Shown piece by piece: positions 47,001 to 56,464 of a DNA stretch of 64,000 bases. Within the stretch, counting starts at the first letter, position 1. Each line of letters starts with the position of its first letter. The translations under genes and the position numbers were made by a program. The DNA is from Haematococcus lacustris. Lineage: Eukaryota > Chlorophyta > Chlorophyceae > Chlamydomonadales > Haematococcaceae. The DNA is taken from NCBI GenBank assembly GCA_030144725.1, contig JASKMD010000011.1:7088812-7152811 (forward strand). The letters are read 5' to 3'. The notes below the pieces were generated by a model. The model had not been told where the DNA came from. It made no database searches and saw only the letters and a program-made list of their open reading frames with translations.

Positions 47001-49009
47001 GTGTGTGTGTCCAATACACACGCCCACTGGACTACACCCCCCCTGGCCCCTCTGGCAGCAGCCCAGCAGCCGGCCCAGCAGCAGACCCCTCTGGCAGCAG
47101 CCCAGCAGCAGACCCCCCTGGCCCCTCTGGCAGCAGCCCAGCAGCAGCAGACCCTTCTGACAGCAGCCAAGCAGCTGAAGACCCTTCTGACAGCAGCAGC
47201 AGCAACAAGCGCACTCCCTCTGACATAGGCAGCGGCCTGGCTGACGAGCGGGCGTTCCTGTTTGACCCAGCCACTCAAATGGGCATGGGGCTGGACCCTG
47301 GGGCCATCCAGGCAGTCAGCGCAGCTTCAGGGATGTGGCGTGCAGATGGCCTATTGCAAGGCTTCTACAGGAGCAAGTTGACCAGGAGCCAGGTGCAGCA
47401 TGACAGCGGCCTGATCCAGGCTTGCCACAACACTCAGCGATGGAATGACAACATCAAGCTCGAGCTGCAGCACCTGGCAGCAGCCACCCCAGCAGGCACC
47501 TCCCTGGTGGCCATCCAGCGGCATGTGGCCGTCACCCTGGCCACTTGTGATGCAGTGTGGGGGGAGTACTTGCATCCCAAGTGGGCAGAGCAAAGGATGA
47601 GGCTGCATGGCGCGCAGGAGAAGGTCCTGGAGCGCTACTTCATGAAGGTGGGAGTGCCCAAGGGTAGGGGGGAAGGGGCAGGACCACAGGCTGATGACTG
47701 CCCCCCCACATGTGACCTGCTAGGTGCCCATGTCCCCAGTTCTGCCAAGGATGTCATGCGCTTTGTGTGTGCCTTGTGTGCCATGGAGCTGGAGGAGGAG
47801 GCAGCCAGCGTGTCCCAGCAGGAGTGGGGGACCCGCAAGCAGCTGGTGGTGTTCTTTGGCAACGCAGGCATTGGCACCCGGGGTGGGTGGGGGGCCAAGG
47901 CCGTGCTGCAGGCCTGCCGCAAGGTGGTGGAGAGGGCCAACAGCGGCAAGCCGACAGACAGGGTGCAAGGCAAGGTGGTGACTGTGGATGAGTTCCGCAC
48001 CAGCAGGGTCAGCTCAAGCCTGAACAGCCCCCAGCCCTGTGAGGAGGAGCTGGACCGCAGCAAGCCCACCAGGCTTGAAGGCTGGAAGCCCAAGCCAGGT
48101 CAGGTGGAGGACCGCTTGTTGCGGTCAGCCTGGAGCAAGCGGTTTGAGGCGCCAGTGCGGGGCCTCATGTGGTGCCCTTGGCTGGCCCAGGCTACCCCTG
48201 GGAAGCTGGGCAAATGGGTGGACAGGGATTGCAACGCAGCCCTCAACCTCCAGCGGGCAGGGGAGAGCAAGTGGCGCCCACTGGAGCTGTGCAGGTGGCA
48301 ACACCGAGGAAGACTTCCTGCCCAGGGCAAGGAGTACCCAACACTGGGCTTCAAGATGTTGCGAGAGCGAGCCCCCAAGGCCCAAGCCCAGCAGCCAGTA
48401 GCACAGTAGCATGTCCACTAGGCAATGCTAAAGCTGTTGCTTTCATCAGAGCATGTGTTTCATGCCATCATAGATTGCCCGGCCTTCGCAAGCGGGTTGG
48501 GGTAGTGAATCAGGTAGTGGTACCGGATGCTTGCTGCATGCAAACAAACCGGATTACAGATAACACAGCCCCTGCCCTGTAGTAATAGTAGGGGAACAAC
48601 TGTGCTGGGCTAGGCTGCAGTAAAAAAAGAAATTAAACCCCATGCAATTGTGCTGTGGTGTCACAAGCAATCCAGCTGTAAGCAATCCAGCTGTAGGGCG
48701 GGGGGAGGAGAGGCTGTGCCAACTGCATTGGGTGTGCTGGACTGCTGCACACCAGGCTGACGGCCTGCTCACCCGCGCAGGGTGTAGCACCACATGGGTC
48801 AGCGCTCCAAAACAGCTCAGAGCTTGTTTTAACACATCCTCTGTCATGCCAAGCGGGAGGCCCGCGACGAAAATAGCTGCGCCGATGTCGGCTGCGCCGC
48901 GGTGCTCCTTGATGTAGATGTGGCTCACAAATGGGTTGCCGGGAAACATGCGCACGCCAAGTGGCCGGAGTCCGCGCTGTTGCTGCTCGGGGTTGGGAAG
49001 CGCCTCCAT
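41011..49009 (-). CDS. RRP7: RRP7, ribosomal RNA-processing protein 7 homologue (252 aa, 7 exons)
   Basis: Exons on the minus strand are 49009-48773 (ATG at 49009), 43647-43509, 43303-43248, 42977-42873, 42330-42238, 41630-41591 and 41099-41011 (TAA). They total 759 nt and all phases match. Exon 1 holds the N-terminal RRM-like part ([20 protein letters not shown]). Exon 2 continues it ([17 protein letters not shown]). Exons 3-4 give [18 protein letters not shown] and [10 protein letters not shown], the acidic/'DGW-V-V' signature of RRP7, and exon 5 starts GRKKSK. Exons 6-7 end [12 protein letters not shown] and [18 protein letters not shown], the hallmark RRP7 C-terminus. The protein acts in the nucleolus in small-subunit pre-rRNA processing. 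The 5.1-kb intron 1 hosts Fanzor DNA on the opposite strand. Confidence 0.92.
42583..42780. repeat. Imperfect GGTGAT/GGTGGT repeat in RRP7 intron
   Basis: Degenerate trinucleotide-style repeat between RRP7 exons 4 and 5. The Gly/Asp-rich and Thr-rich frames across it are artefacts. Confidence 0.85.
43741..43857 (+). pseudogene. Fanzor C-terminal remnant in RRP7 intron 1
   Basis: After an apparent frame loss, one frame reads [20 protein letters not shown] and ends LPVTQ with a TAG at 43855. It matches the C-terminus of the full-length copy ([20 protein letters not shown]). Similarity continues through the 3' flank to about 44040, the counterpart of 48410-48598. This fixes the 3' boundary of the Fanzor-carrying element at the AGTAGGGGAA word. 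Confidence 0.75.
44288..44545 (-). repeat. AT-rich GCGCTATA element, copy 3
   Basis: Reverse-oriented relative to 20137-20400, sharing the ends and the 'gagctataaactcaagggta' block. It lies in RRP7 intron 1 between two Fanzor remnants. Confidence 0.75.
44641..45185. repeat. Direct repeat shared with 53276-53950, includes Fanzor 3' end remnant
   Basis: The copy begins near 'tactgctgtcagttgctgct', carries a Fanzor C-terminal piece ([19 protein letters not shown], poly-Gln, EAQ, TAG at 44836) and continues through a 3' flank of ~350 bp. Relative to 53276-53950 it lacks an internal ~120-bp block. The flank has a mirrored open frame on the minus strand ([20 protein letters not shown]) in both copies that I do not recognise. 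Confidence 0.7.
45442..48409 (+). CDS. Fanzor (eukaryotic TnpB/OrfB-like RNA-guided nuclease), 939 aa, 2 exons
   Basis: Exon 1 is 45442-45644 and exon 2 is 45793-48409; ATCAG|GTGGGT and tttgcag|G join in phase. The ATG at 45442 opens a lysine-rich N-terminus ([18 protein letters not shown]). Residues ~367-412 are a (KG)n tract. The RuvC-I motif is [13 protein letters not shown] (D569). [13 protein letters not shown] is the RuvC-II region. [16 protein letters not shown] (E801) occupies the position of the usual zinc finger, whose CxxC pairs are lost. RuvC-III is [13 protein letters not shown] (D880). Fanzors are TnpB descendants carried by eukaryotic mobile elements; some cleave DNA guided by an RNA transcribed from the element's end. 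The triad Asp and Asp are intact; the catalytic Glu is probably E801, the relocated position I recall for Fanzors. The gene sits antisense in RRP7 intron 1, and a TGTAA poly(A) signal lies at 48677. Confidence 0.85.
46690..46828 (+). repeat. (GGGCAA)n hexamer repeat coding for Lys-Gly in Fanzor
   Basis: About 23 hexamers encoding alternating KG with occasional RG, inside the Fanzor ORF. It keeps frame and likely forms a basic flexible linker. Confidence 0.9.
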
Positions 49010-50079
49010 ATCGCCAGACTTTCTAGGGAGCTGGGTAACGTGATGCGATGAGGAAGCTGTTCTGCATGGCGCTTGCAGTTACGGCTCGGGTTTCACTTGT
49101 TTACCGCTGTGTATGAGTCAAGGCTTTGCCAATTATTCATAAGCAATCCAGCTGTAGGGCTTCGATCGGGTGCAGTGTCTGCAAAACAACATGAGGCTAC
49201 CTGCTGCCAAGTCTGTGACTGCCAAAGCTGAGATGTCTTATCAACCCACCCACACCACTGTCGATGCTGTGATTACATTAGCTGCACGCGTCTTGGCACG
49301 GATCAGCTCCAATCATTTGTGGCGTTCGCGCTCCCAACAGTTCAGTTCTCTAGAGGTTCGGCAAGCAGCGTTATGCACCCTTTGTATTTGACTTCAGTAG
49401 ACTACGTGGCCTAATACGTAATATTAGTAATAGTGAACCTCACCACCGTGAGTCACAATACTGGAGCCTTTCTGCTGCTTCCATTGTTTACGTCATTCAT
49501 CCGTTGTAGCTAGGGCGTGTGTGCAGGTGCATAACCTCTGTTATGTCGCTACATCAATAGCGTGTTCACGGTCTACAATGCTTTCACTGCCGTCCAACTG
49601 CACTGCCTCGCCGCAATGTGTGTCCTCCACTTTAACCTCACGGCTCCCTAACAAAGCCTCAAACCAACATACCATGACAAGAAATTTACACCCTGAGGCC
49701 TCAACACTCCATAGCAGAGCCCCCTGGCACCACCCCCTAGCATCACCCCATGGCGCAACATAACATGGCACCACCTCATGGCGTGACATAACTAGGCACC
49801 CCTATTCAGCGTCCCTTAACAATGCCCCCTAGCACAAAGTCACCAAAAGGAGCGGACCCATTAGCAGCACACCTTGAATGAAACGTTGGGCCCAAGGAAA
49901 GGGTTGCTTTGGTACAGGTAGCTCCTTGATTGCATCGTAGTGCAGGGCAGAGTCAACAACGCCGCATTGCTGCATGCAAAGGCCGCTGTGAGGCAGTGTC
50001 ACGCTCCATGTGGGGGGGGAGGAGAGGCCTTCGGGGGCATGGCTGTTGCTAGCTCGGCCCGCATGGCTGCCAGCTGGGC
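49010..50079. other. Intergenic region upstream of RRP7
   Basis: This should contain the RRP7 promoter. No clear TATA box or coding region is visible. An 18-bp word, gcaatccagctgtagggc, occurs at 49143-49160 and also at 48682-48699, on either side of RRP7 exon 1. Confidence 0.5.
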
Positions 50080-50439
50080 TCACATGCTTCTGACCTTACT
50101 CCTGCATGCTGCTAGCTCTTGTTTTGCAGCTGCAAGTTCTGCTCGGCTGCGGTGTAAAGACACTTGGAGGGCCTGCACCTCGTTCTGAGACTGCTGCAGC
50201 GTATGTTCGCACTGTTGCAATCGCTCTTGGCACACTTGCAGGTCGGTGGCAGTGCGCATGTTGACAATCTGGCATGCGAGAATCTGGGTTTTGGCCTCTT
50301 CAAGTTCTGCTTTTGTGGCAGCAGCCGTAGACAAGAGGAGTTGTTGTTCTTGTTGTTGCTGCTGAGCTGCTAATACACGAGCACGCCCCAAAGCACCATT
50401 GGCCCTGTTGGCCTTGGTGCGTTTGCTGAGACCACCCAT
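50080..50439 (-). CDS. Hypothetical coiled-coil protein (~119 aa)
   Basis: From the ATG at 50439 the protein begins MGGLSKRTKANRANGALGRA, a basic stretch, then a poly-Gln patch. It continues as a long heptad-like helix (ELEEAKTQILACQ, ERLQQCEHTLQQSQNEVQAL, SRAELAAAKQELAACRSK). The composition suggests a real coiled coil rather than repeat noise. I do not recognise a family; a transposon-derived accessory protein is possible. The in-frame extension upstream to 50574 is probably not coding. Confidence 0.5.
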   Translation of the reverse strand: MGGLSKRTKANRANGALGRARVLAAQQQQQEQQLLLSTAAATKAELEEAKTQILACQIVNMRTATDLQVCQERLQQCEHTLQQSQNEVQALQVSLHRSRAELAAAKQELAACRSKVRSM

Positions 50440-50917
50440 AGGGTGGCTGGCTGAAGTTATATCAGGTGAGGGGGGGCAAAGGTGGAGGTAGGCTAAGAGG
50501 TGGTGGTAAGAGCGGGCTCCTGCAGCAGTCGCCAACCATGGTGTTGGAGAGTAGATATGCACAAGGTAATACAACTTCTGGTAACATACATTTCATACAC
50601 TGAGACCGGCACCAAGGGCAGGTCCATCTGCCTCATGCAACATGGGTCTCGCAAGCAACATAGCAAACTTCGTGTAGGCTGCACAGGCTTGCACATGCTA
50701 GTCCTTACCTCTGGCTAAGATCCCCGGTACGTACGAGCTCTAGGACCAGCTTTAGGACTAGATGCCCGCCTACATAAAGAAGACAATGTCGGCTAAATTG
50801 AGGCGGGAGGAATGAGGATCGCCAGCTGTACTTGCCCTTAGAGCGTGAGGAGGCGTCACAGCGTAGCACTTTCACAGCGCACTTGCGCTGCGCGACGTTA
50901 TGAGAGTTAATAAATCT

Positions 50918-51050
50918 TAGGGCGCAGTTCCACTGAGCGAGGCGAGCGAGACGAGGCTCCATGTGGCTCGGTTGGGGGGCGGTTAGAGGGACATGGAGAC
51001 CTCGCCGTCTTGCCTCGCCGCCTCTCCTCGTCATTGGAACCGCGCCCTAG
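50918..51050. mobile_element. MITE-like element with ~24-bp imperfect terminal inverted repeats
   Basis: The left end TAGGGCGCAGTTCCACTGAG and the right end, read on the opposite strand as CTAGGGCGCGGTTCCAATGA, match at 15-16 of the first 20 positions. Both continue into GAGGCG-rich sequence. The interior is ~85 bp and non-coding. No clear target duplication can be read, so superfamily is open (PIF/Harbinger-like termini are possible). Confidence 0.55.
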
Positions 51051-52080
51051 ATCCCTTAATACAGCCATCATGCTACACCAACATGAGTTGTAATCAAACA
51101 CAGGCTGCGAGCTCGCTGTTGTCGCTGTTAGGCTACTGCTAGTGTGCCTTATGCCCAGCTTAATTCAGCTCAGCCATTATGGTGTGAGCGCTTGAAGCTA
51201 GAGCGCCTCAATAGCTATGAGAGTAAACAGGGTTCTTGGCATAAGGGGCGTATGGCAGACTAAGCGATCATCGCATGCCTCACGCTGCTACGCCAACTGC
51301 ACACTTCTCGAGATGCATGACAAGATATTCATGACAAGGATGTGTACATGTCATTATCAGAGTTGGGAGGATCTGAGTCAGGTGGCCCCAACTAACAAGA
51401 AGCTTACCCCTGGTAATCAAAACGACGCCGCGTCTCAGCCACGTGGTTTCTATTCATGTGTCGCACATCCTCATCTAGATAACTCTGCCGAATACGCGGC
51501 CAATGAAGAGGATCCCTTAGAGTTGCTCCAATTGTTGCACCTCACTTGCTACCCAGAGCCAGAGCCGCCTGCCCCTGGGTGGCGGTTGCAGCTAGTGCCA
51601 CCTGTAGCATGTGCAGAACATCACGTGACGCCGTCTACCCATGGGGCACAGGGACAGGCGGTGCCAGTTCCTGCTAGGGGGGCACACCTGCTGGCACAGT
51701 CTGCCCAAGGGCTCTGCCCCACCAGCTCTGCCTCCGCTGTTTGTGAGGCTGTGGCTGGGGGGGCCATACCTGCTGGCACACCCTGCACAGGAGCTGCCCC
51801 TGCTGCTGCTGCACCCTACTGCCATGGCATGGCTGCAATGGCTGCAACGGCGAGGGGGGCCTTTTCAACTATGTTGCACCCTGCTACTGTTGCTGCTGCT
51901 GCCACCCACTGCTGACTTGCATGGTCCCGGCATTCACCACAACTGGCTGTCACCTATCGCACGGCACGGTAGGACTGAAAGGTAGAAGGGCTGATATGTG
52001 ATGCGTTGGCTTGGGATGGGCTGGGAAGGGGAGGGGAGGGGGAGTCGAACTGGGCAGCCAGAGCAACCTCAGGGGTGTGG
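51051..52080. other. Stretch without a recognisable gene
   Basis: A 232-codon plus-strand frame (51217-51915) runs through it but has no motif I know and turns into Ala/Pro-rich sequence. The word ggccccaacta followed by ttacccctggta at 51381-51419 recurs in diverged form at 54926-54957, suggesting another dispersed repeat. Confidence 0.45.
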
Positions 52081-53598
52081 GATGAGTGGTCGGTCCAGCT
52101 TGCAACGGACAAGCTGGCATGGTGGAAGCTGACCAAGGGCCAGGTGCGGCCGGCCGGTGGCCTGGACGACGCCCGCCGCAACACTGAGCGGTGGCTAGCA
52201 CCGAACCAACCCCACCTTCAGCACCTGGCAGCAGCCAGCTCAGCCGGCATCTCCCTGGAGGCCAACCTGCAATACGTCACCGTCAACCTGACCACATGGG
52301 CAGCGCTGTGGGAGGATTACCTTAACCCCAAATGGGCATGACAGCTGCTGAGGCTGTACCGCCAGGACTGCTCAAGGACCGGGCACAGGAGCAGTTCTGC
52401 AAGATGGTGAGGGTGGGTGGGTGGGTTGTGTATCAAAATGGGGTGGGATGGCATGAATTGGTTGAGACGTTGACTGTGCCATGCCTTACCTTGTGCCACC
52501 ATGTCAGCCGCTCTGTGTGCCGTGTGTGCATGCCTGCAGCTAGAGGAGGAGGCGGCCTAGGTGTTTATGAAGTGCTATGACTGTGTCAAGCAGCTGGTGG
52601 TCCACTTTGGCACAACTGGCATTGGCAATTGGGAAGGTCGAGGTGCTGACGCGGTGCTGCAATCCTGCTGCAAAGTGGAGAGCAAGCTCAGGGGCACAGA
52701 CCAGCGGCCGGGCAGAGAGGTGCTAGTGGATGAATTTCGTACCAGCCGCGTCAGCTCAGCACTGAATGGCGAGCAACCCTACAAGGGGCAGCTGTACCGC
52801 AGCAAGCTTGTCAGGCCTGCAGGCTTGAAGCCCCCAGCCAAGGCAAGCGCACCACCGGCTGCTGCGCCTAGCATGGAGCGAGCAGCGTCACCAGCCATCT
52901 TGGGGCCTTAATGTGATGCCCAGTAATGGCCCCCAGCCCCCGTGCAGCGAGGCAGCCACACAGACAGCAGCCTCAGGGTCTGGGCCCAGTGCTTCCCCAC
53001 CAGCCAAGCGCACCAAGGCTGAGCAGGCAGCTGAGCCTACCCAGCTTACCAAGGGCACAAGCGAAGGCAAGTGCAAGGATGCCAAACCTACACCACGACC
53101 ATAGCCAGGCAGGGAGATAGACGGGGACTGCATCGCAACGCTGAACATGAAGATCATTGGGAAGAGCAGGTGGTGCCCGCTGGAGCTGTGGTGGTGGCCG
53201 GACCTGCCCGAGCTGCCAGCCAGGGGCAGGAGGTACCCAAGCTTGGGTTACAAGGGGCTGCGAGGCTGCCCGCATGGCCGGTGGCAACCACGACTGCTGC
53301 TGTCAGTTGCTGCTATAGCTTAGTCGCAGAGACGGTTCGGTGCTGATGTCAGAGACTAGGGCCCTGGCACCGCTTTATACCCACAGACCATGGCAGACTG
53401 TGCACCTGCTGTGGCTCCAGCTGCGGCCGCATGAGCCAGATCCCTGATTGAGGAGAGCAACTGGCGCCCACTGGAGCTGTGGTGGTAGCCTGGGCTGCCT
53501 GGCCTGCCAGCCAGAGGCAGGCAGTACCCAGGCCTCAGCTACAAGCAGCTGCGGGACCGCCCACCCAAGGGCCAGCAGCAGCAGCAGGAGGCACAGTA
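52081..53598 (+). pseudogene. Decayed Fanzor copy (second subfamily)
   Basis: Pieces in Fanzor order are spread over three frames. They are LTKGQVRPAGGLDDARRNTE and QHLAAASSAGISLEANLQY (52130-52340), KQLVVHFGTTGIGN and [19 protein letters not shown] (52590-52780), GDCIATLNMKIIGKSRW for RuvC-III (53125-53180), and two successive C-termini (ARGRRYPSLGYKGLR, then [20 protein letters not shown]) ending at a TAG at 53596. The RuvC-III motif has Gly-Asp-Cys-Ile in place of Arg-Asp-Cys-Asn. Stops (for example near 52338 and 52557) and frameshifts make it non-functional. Confidence 0.75.
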
Positions 53599-53950
53599 GT
53601 GCTGCCTTGCTTTGAGCTGTTGCAAACTTACATCAGTGCATGCTTGTCATGCTAACTTTAGACTAAAGCCCTGTCACAGGGGTCAGGCAATAGTGTAGGT
53701 GGAAGGCGCCCATGCCATGTGCATGGGAACATAAGTCCACACAGACAGAACACCACCCTTAGTGAGGGGACCTGACTCTGCCTTGGTGTTGGTATTTGTT
53801 TTCCACTGGGCTGATGAGGGAGGTGCTGGCTGGCAGTTTATCTGATTTCTTTGCATCGAAAATGCCGCCGCACCGGTACCCAAGCTCTTGGTTATGTAGT
53901 GGTGGGCCCACTCCCACTGCCATGTGTCCACACATATAACTGGCAGTGAT
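53276..53950. repeat. Direct repeat partner of 44641-45185
   Basis: It includes the last Fanzor C-terminus and the ~350-bp 3' flank. Similarity stops near 53950, probably close to the end of this second Fanzor-carrying element. The following 54000-54390 has a hydrophobic minus-strand frame (53999-54217) that I cannot assign. Confidence 0.7.
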
Positions 53951-54391
53951 ATGGCCACTGCCACTTAATCTTTCTGCCATTGCCAAGCATGTCAGTCACT
54001 ATTGCCAACCATTATTGCCAGGCACACAAATGAGCTGCATAAAAATTCCGAGCGGTAGGACACCCATCCTAGCCTCATCAAACTGCATGTTCTGTAGTGA
54101 TGCGACTGCTGTCACTGCCGTATGTTCAACCAAGAAGGCAGTGTAGAGCCACATGATGAGGAGCCACCCTGGCCTCTCAAAGGGCTTAACAAACAGTCTT
54201 AGGTGTTTGACCATCATCTACATAAGTTCTGGGCAGCGCACGGTGAACTGGCTTGCGAGAGGCAGCCTGCCTCCAAGCAAGTGGCACATTCACATTAGTG
54301 CTGGTGCTGGCGTGTGACTGACATGGCTGGGACCGTACCAAAGGCTGGGACGTAGAAGGCTTGACTCACATATCGCACAACGCTGCCACCT

Positions 54392-54810
54392 TCAGTTAGC
54401 AAGGGTGCCCCTCATCAGCTTGACCTGGTCACACAACGCCTTGAAACTGAAGGGCTCCGTCATTGCCAGTTCAGACAGCACGTTGCGGTTCAGCATGATG
54501 TTGGAATCATTGAGACCCTTCATCAGGTGGGAGTACGGTAGCTGCAAGGCAAGGCGGGCCATGCTCCCAACTGACGCTCACGTCAAGTGGTCGATCACTG
54601 AACATTCGAAACACGCACCCCATGCTCCCGGGCACCCGCGTTGATCCGCGCGATGAACAGGGACCTAAAAGTGCGCTTCTTCTCCTTGCGACCTCTGAAG
54701 GAGTGCTGTAACGCTTTCTCAACGCGCTGGCGTGCAATGGACCATACGTTCCTTGCCCGGCCGCGGAAATTCCGGGCCAGCCGGAATACCTTGGCTCGGG
54801 CAATTGGCAT
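54392..54810 (-). CDS. MRPL20: Organellar (probably mitochondrial) 50S ribosomal protein bL20, 113 aa
   Basis: Exon 1 is 54810-54619 (ATG at 54810) and exon 2 is 54541-54392 (TGA); CATGGG|GTGCGT and cttgcag|CTACCG join in phase. The sequence VFRLARNFRGRARNVWSIAR, then RVEKALQHSFRGRKEKKR, LFIARINAGAREHG, YSHLMKGLNDSNIMLNRNVL and SELAMTEPFSFKAL is the full bL20 signature. The protein binds 23S-type rRNA early in large-subunit assembly. The start gives almost no targeting presequence, as in some plant mitochondrial bL20 proteins; a separate upstream exon cannot be excluded. The plastid copy is normally plastid-encoded, so mitochondrion is the likelier site. Confidence 0.9.
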
Positions 54811-55494
54811 AGCCAAGTTCCATAAGCTGTATGAAGCACGACTCAGTACACTGTCAGTACTCCTGTTATCTCATTGAATGCTTGCATGAGCGTGCATGGG
54901 GAACATGATGACCTGCAGTCGGGGGGCCCCAACTATTAGAAAACCTACCCCTGGTAGTAGGACGGCTGTAACTCTGCACTCCATGCGCCAAATGTTATGC
55001 TAGAAGTGTCACAATATAGGCAATCCGTCCAGCTACCTGTCACCCGCTTAAAATAATTATCCAGTCAGTAGGCCGACGTCATCAGTAGATCAGGTCAGGT
55101 CAGGTCAGGTCAACTCACTGGTACTAGCAGCATCTTTCCATCATGGTCTAAACGGTTCCTTCCAAATTGTGATGTGTTCGTTGATATTGCATCTTAAGCA
55201 GCAAGTTCCGAACCATTGGAGGTTTAAGCGGTGTGCTCACGTGAGCGCACAGACCAAGGCATGGCTAAGCTTGAGCGAGGCAGATAATACGGACCATATA
55301 ATGCAACCGCAACCCGAGCATTGTCCTCCTTCAGCTCCTTGCCACACCACTTCACCAAAAATGACTGCACCTGCTGGCTGTTCGCCAGCACTGCACTGAT
55401 TCGCTGCAAACTGGCTGTAATGACTAAACAAGCAGCTCCGCATAAGTTGATTGCAGAGCATGCCGGACTGACATGAAAGGATAAAATCCTCACG
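54811..55494. other. Region between bL20 and thioredoxin x; no gene seen
   Basis: It holds a short (CAGGT)n run at about 55085-55112 and the diverged ggccccaacta repeat at 54926. Short minus-strand frames (55224-55511) have no recognised motif. It must include the bL20 promoter and the Trx x 3' UTR. Confidence 0.5.
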
Positions 55495-56422
55495 TTACGC
55501 GATAATGGCATGCTTTCTCAAGTACTCCTGCAACATGGGCTTAGTGACAGCCCCCTCCCGCTTGCTACCGCTGACTTCCTGCCCATCCTTGAAGAGAAGC
55601 AAGGTAGGGAGGCCGTACACCTGCATGTCAGCGAGTGCATCCTTTCAGGCACACATGCATTAAGGTTACACAGCTGTGGTGGGTAACCTTTCAAACAGTG
55701 TGCATCAAGAGAGGCATCAATGCTACTACAGCAGAGTGCGCAAGGGCACATCCCCACCCTTCACATGGCATAGCATGCTCACAGTGATTGGGAAGCACAC
55801 AGCACACACAGCAAACAGCTTAGTCACCTGAATGAGGGGAGCACCCAGGCAGAAAGGACATTCTAGCGCGAATGTGTGTCTTGACATGTTGCAGATGAAC
55901 GGCACAAGCTATGCTGCAGTACACCCAGCATACCTTGTATTTTGCAATAAGTTTAGGATTGCTGTCATGCTCAATCTTGACCACCTTGACAGCGCCAGCA
56001 TACTCCTGAACATCGCATGCACGCATGATTCCTTCTGGTGCTTGTTTTAGACAGCAGCATGCTCAGTCTTGCGCCCCACAGACCAATGCTACCTTTTCAG
56101 CCCAGTCCATGAGAGGAGCTACCAACTTGCACGGCCCACACCAGGTGGCCCAGAAGTCCACCAGTACGGGCTTATCCGCCTGGCATAACGCATTGGAGTG
56201 CACGGCGGCACTATTTGACAAACCATATTAGCATCGCACGCTCTCCGCCCTCAGCCTCACCTGCAGCACTTCCTCCGGGAACTTGGCCTCATCAACATTA
56301 GAGACTCGGACCACACAGCTGCGGCGCGCTGAACCGGACCTGTGTAATGTTCGCGAAGCGCAAGGCGAGCGGGTGGTGAGGCGGGCAGTGCCTGTCATGC
56401 CTTGAGCAGTAATGCAAGCCAT
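55495..56422 (-). CDS. TRXX: Thioredoxin x, plastid (148-aa precursor, 4 exons)
   Basis: Exons on the minus strand are 56422-56261 (ATG at 56422), 56179-56093, 56005-55934 and 55620-55495 (TAA). They total 447 nt, all in phase. Exon 1 encodes an Arg/Ser/Thr-rich transit peptide. Exon 2 carries [19 protein letters not shown] with the redox pair C68/C71. Exon 3 gives [17 protein letters not shown]. Exon 4 gives [13 protein letters not shown] with cis-Pro112 and [15 protein letters not shown]. The 'D-NPKLIA-(F/Y)KVYGLP' and REGA(V/I)(S/T)K patterns identify the x type, which reduces plastid 2-Cys peroxiredoxin and related targets. A LINE fragment begins within about 45-60 bp upstream of the ATG. 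Confidence 0.92.
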
Positions 56423-56464
56423 CGGGGAGCTAAGAGTCAATTTTGACCACAAAGCCGTGGTATT

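Noticed and set aside
51217..51915. 232-codon plus-strand ORF as a gene
   Set aside because: First half has no family signal and the second half becomes Ala/Pro-rich low complexity. Codon pattern and frame are not supported by any splice or motif evidence.
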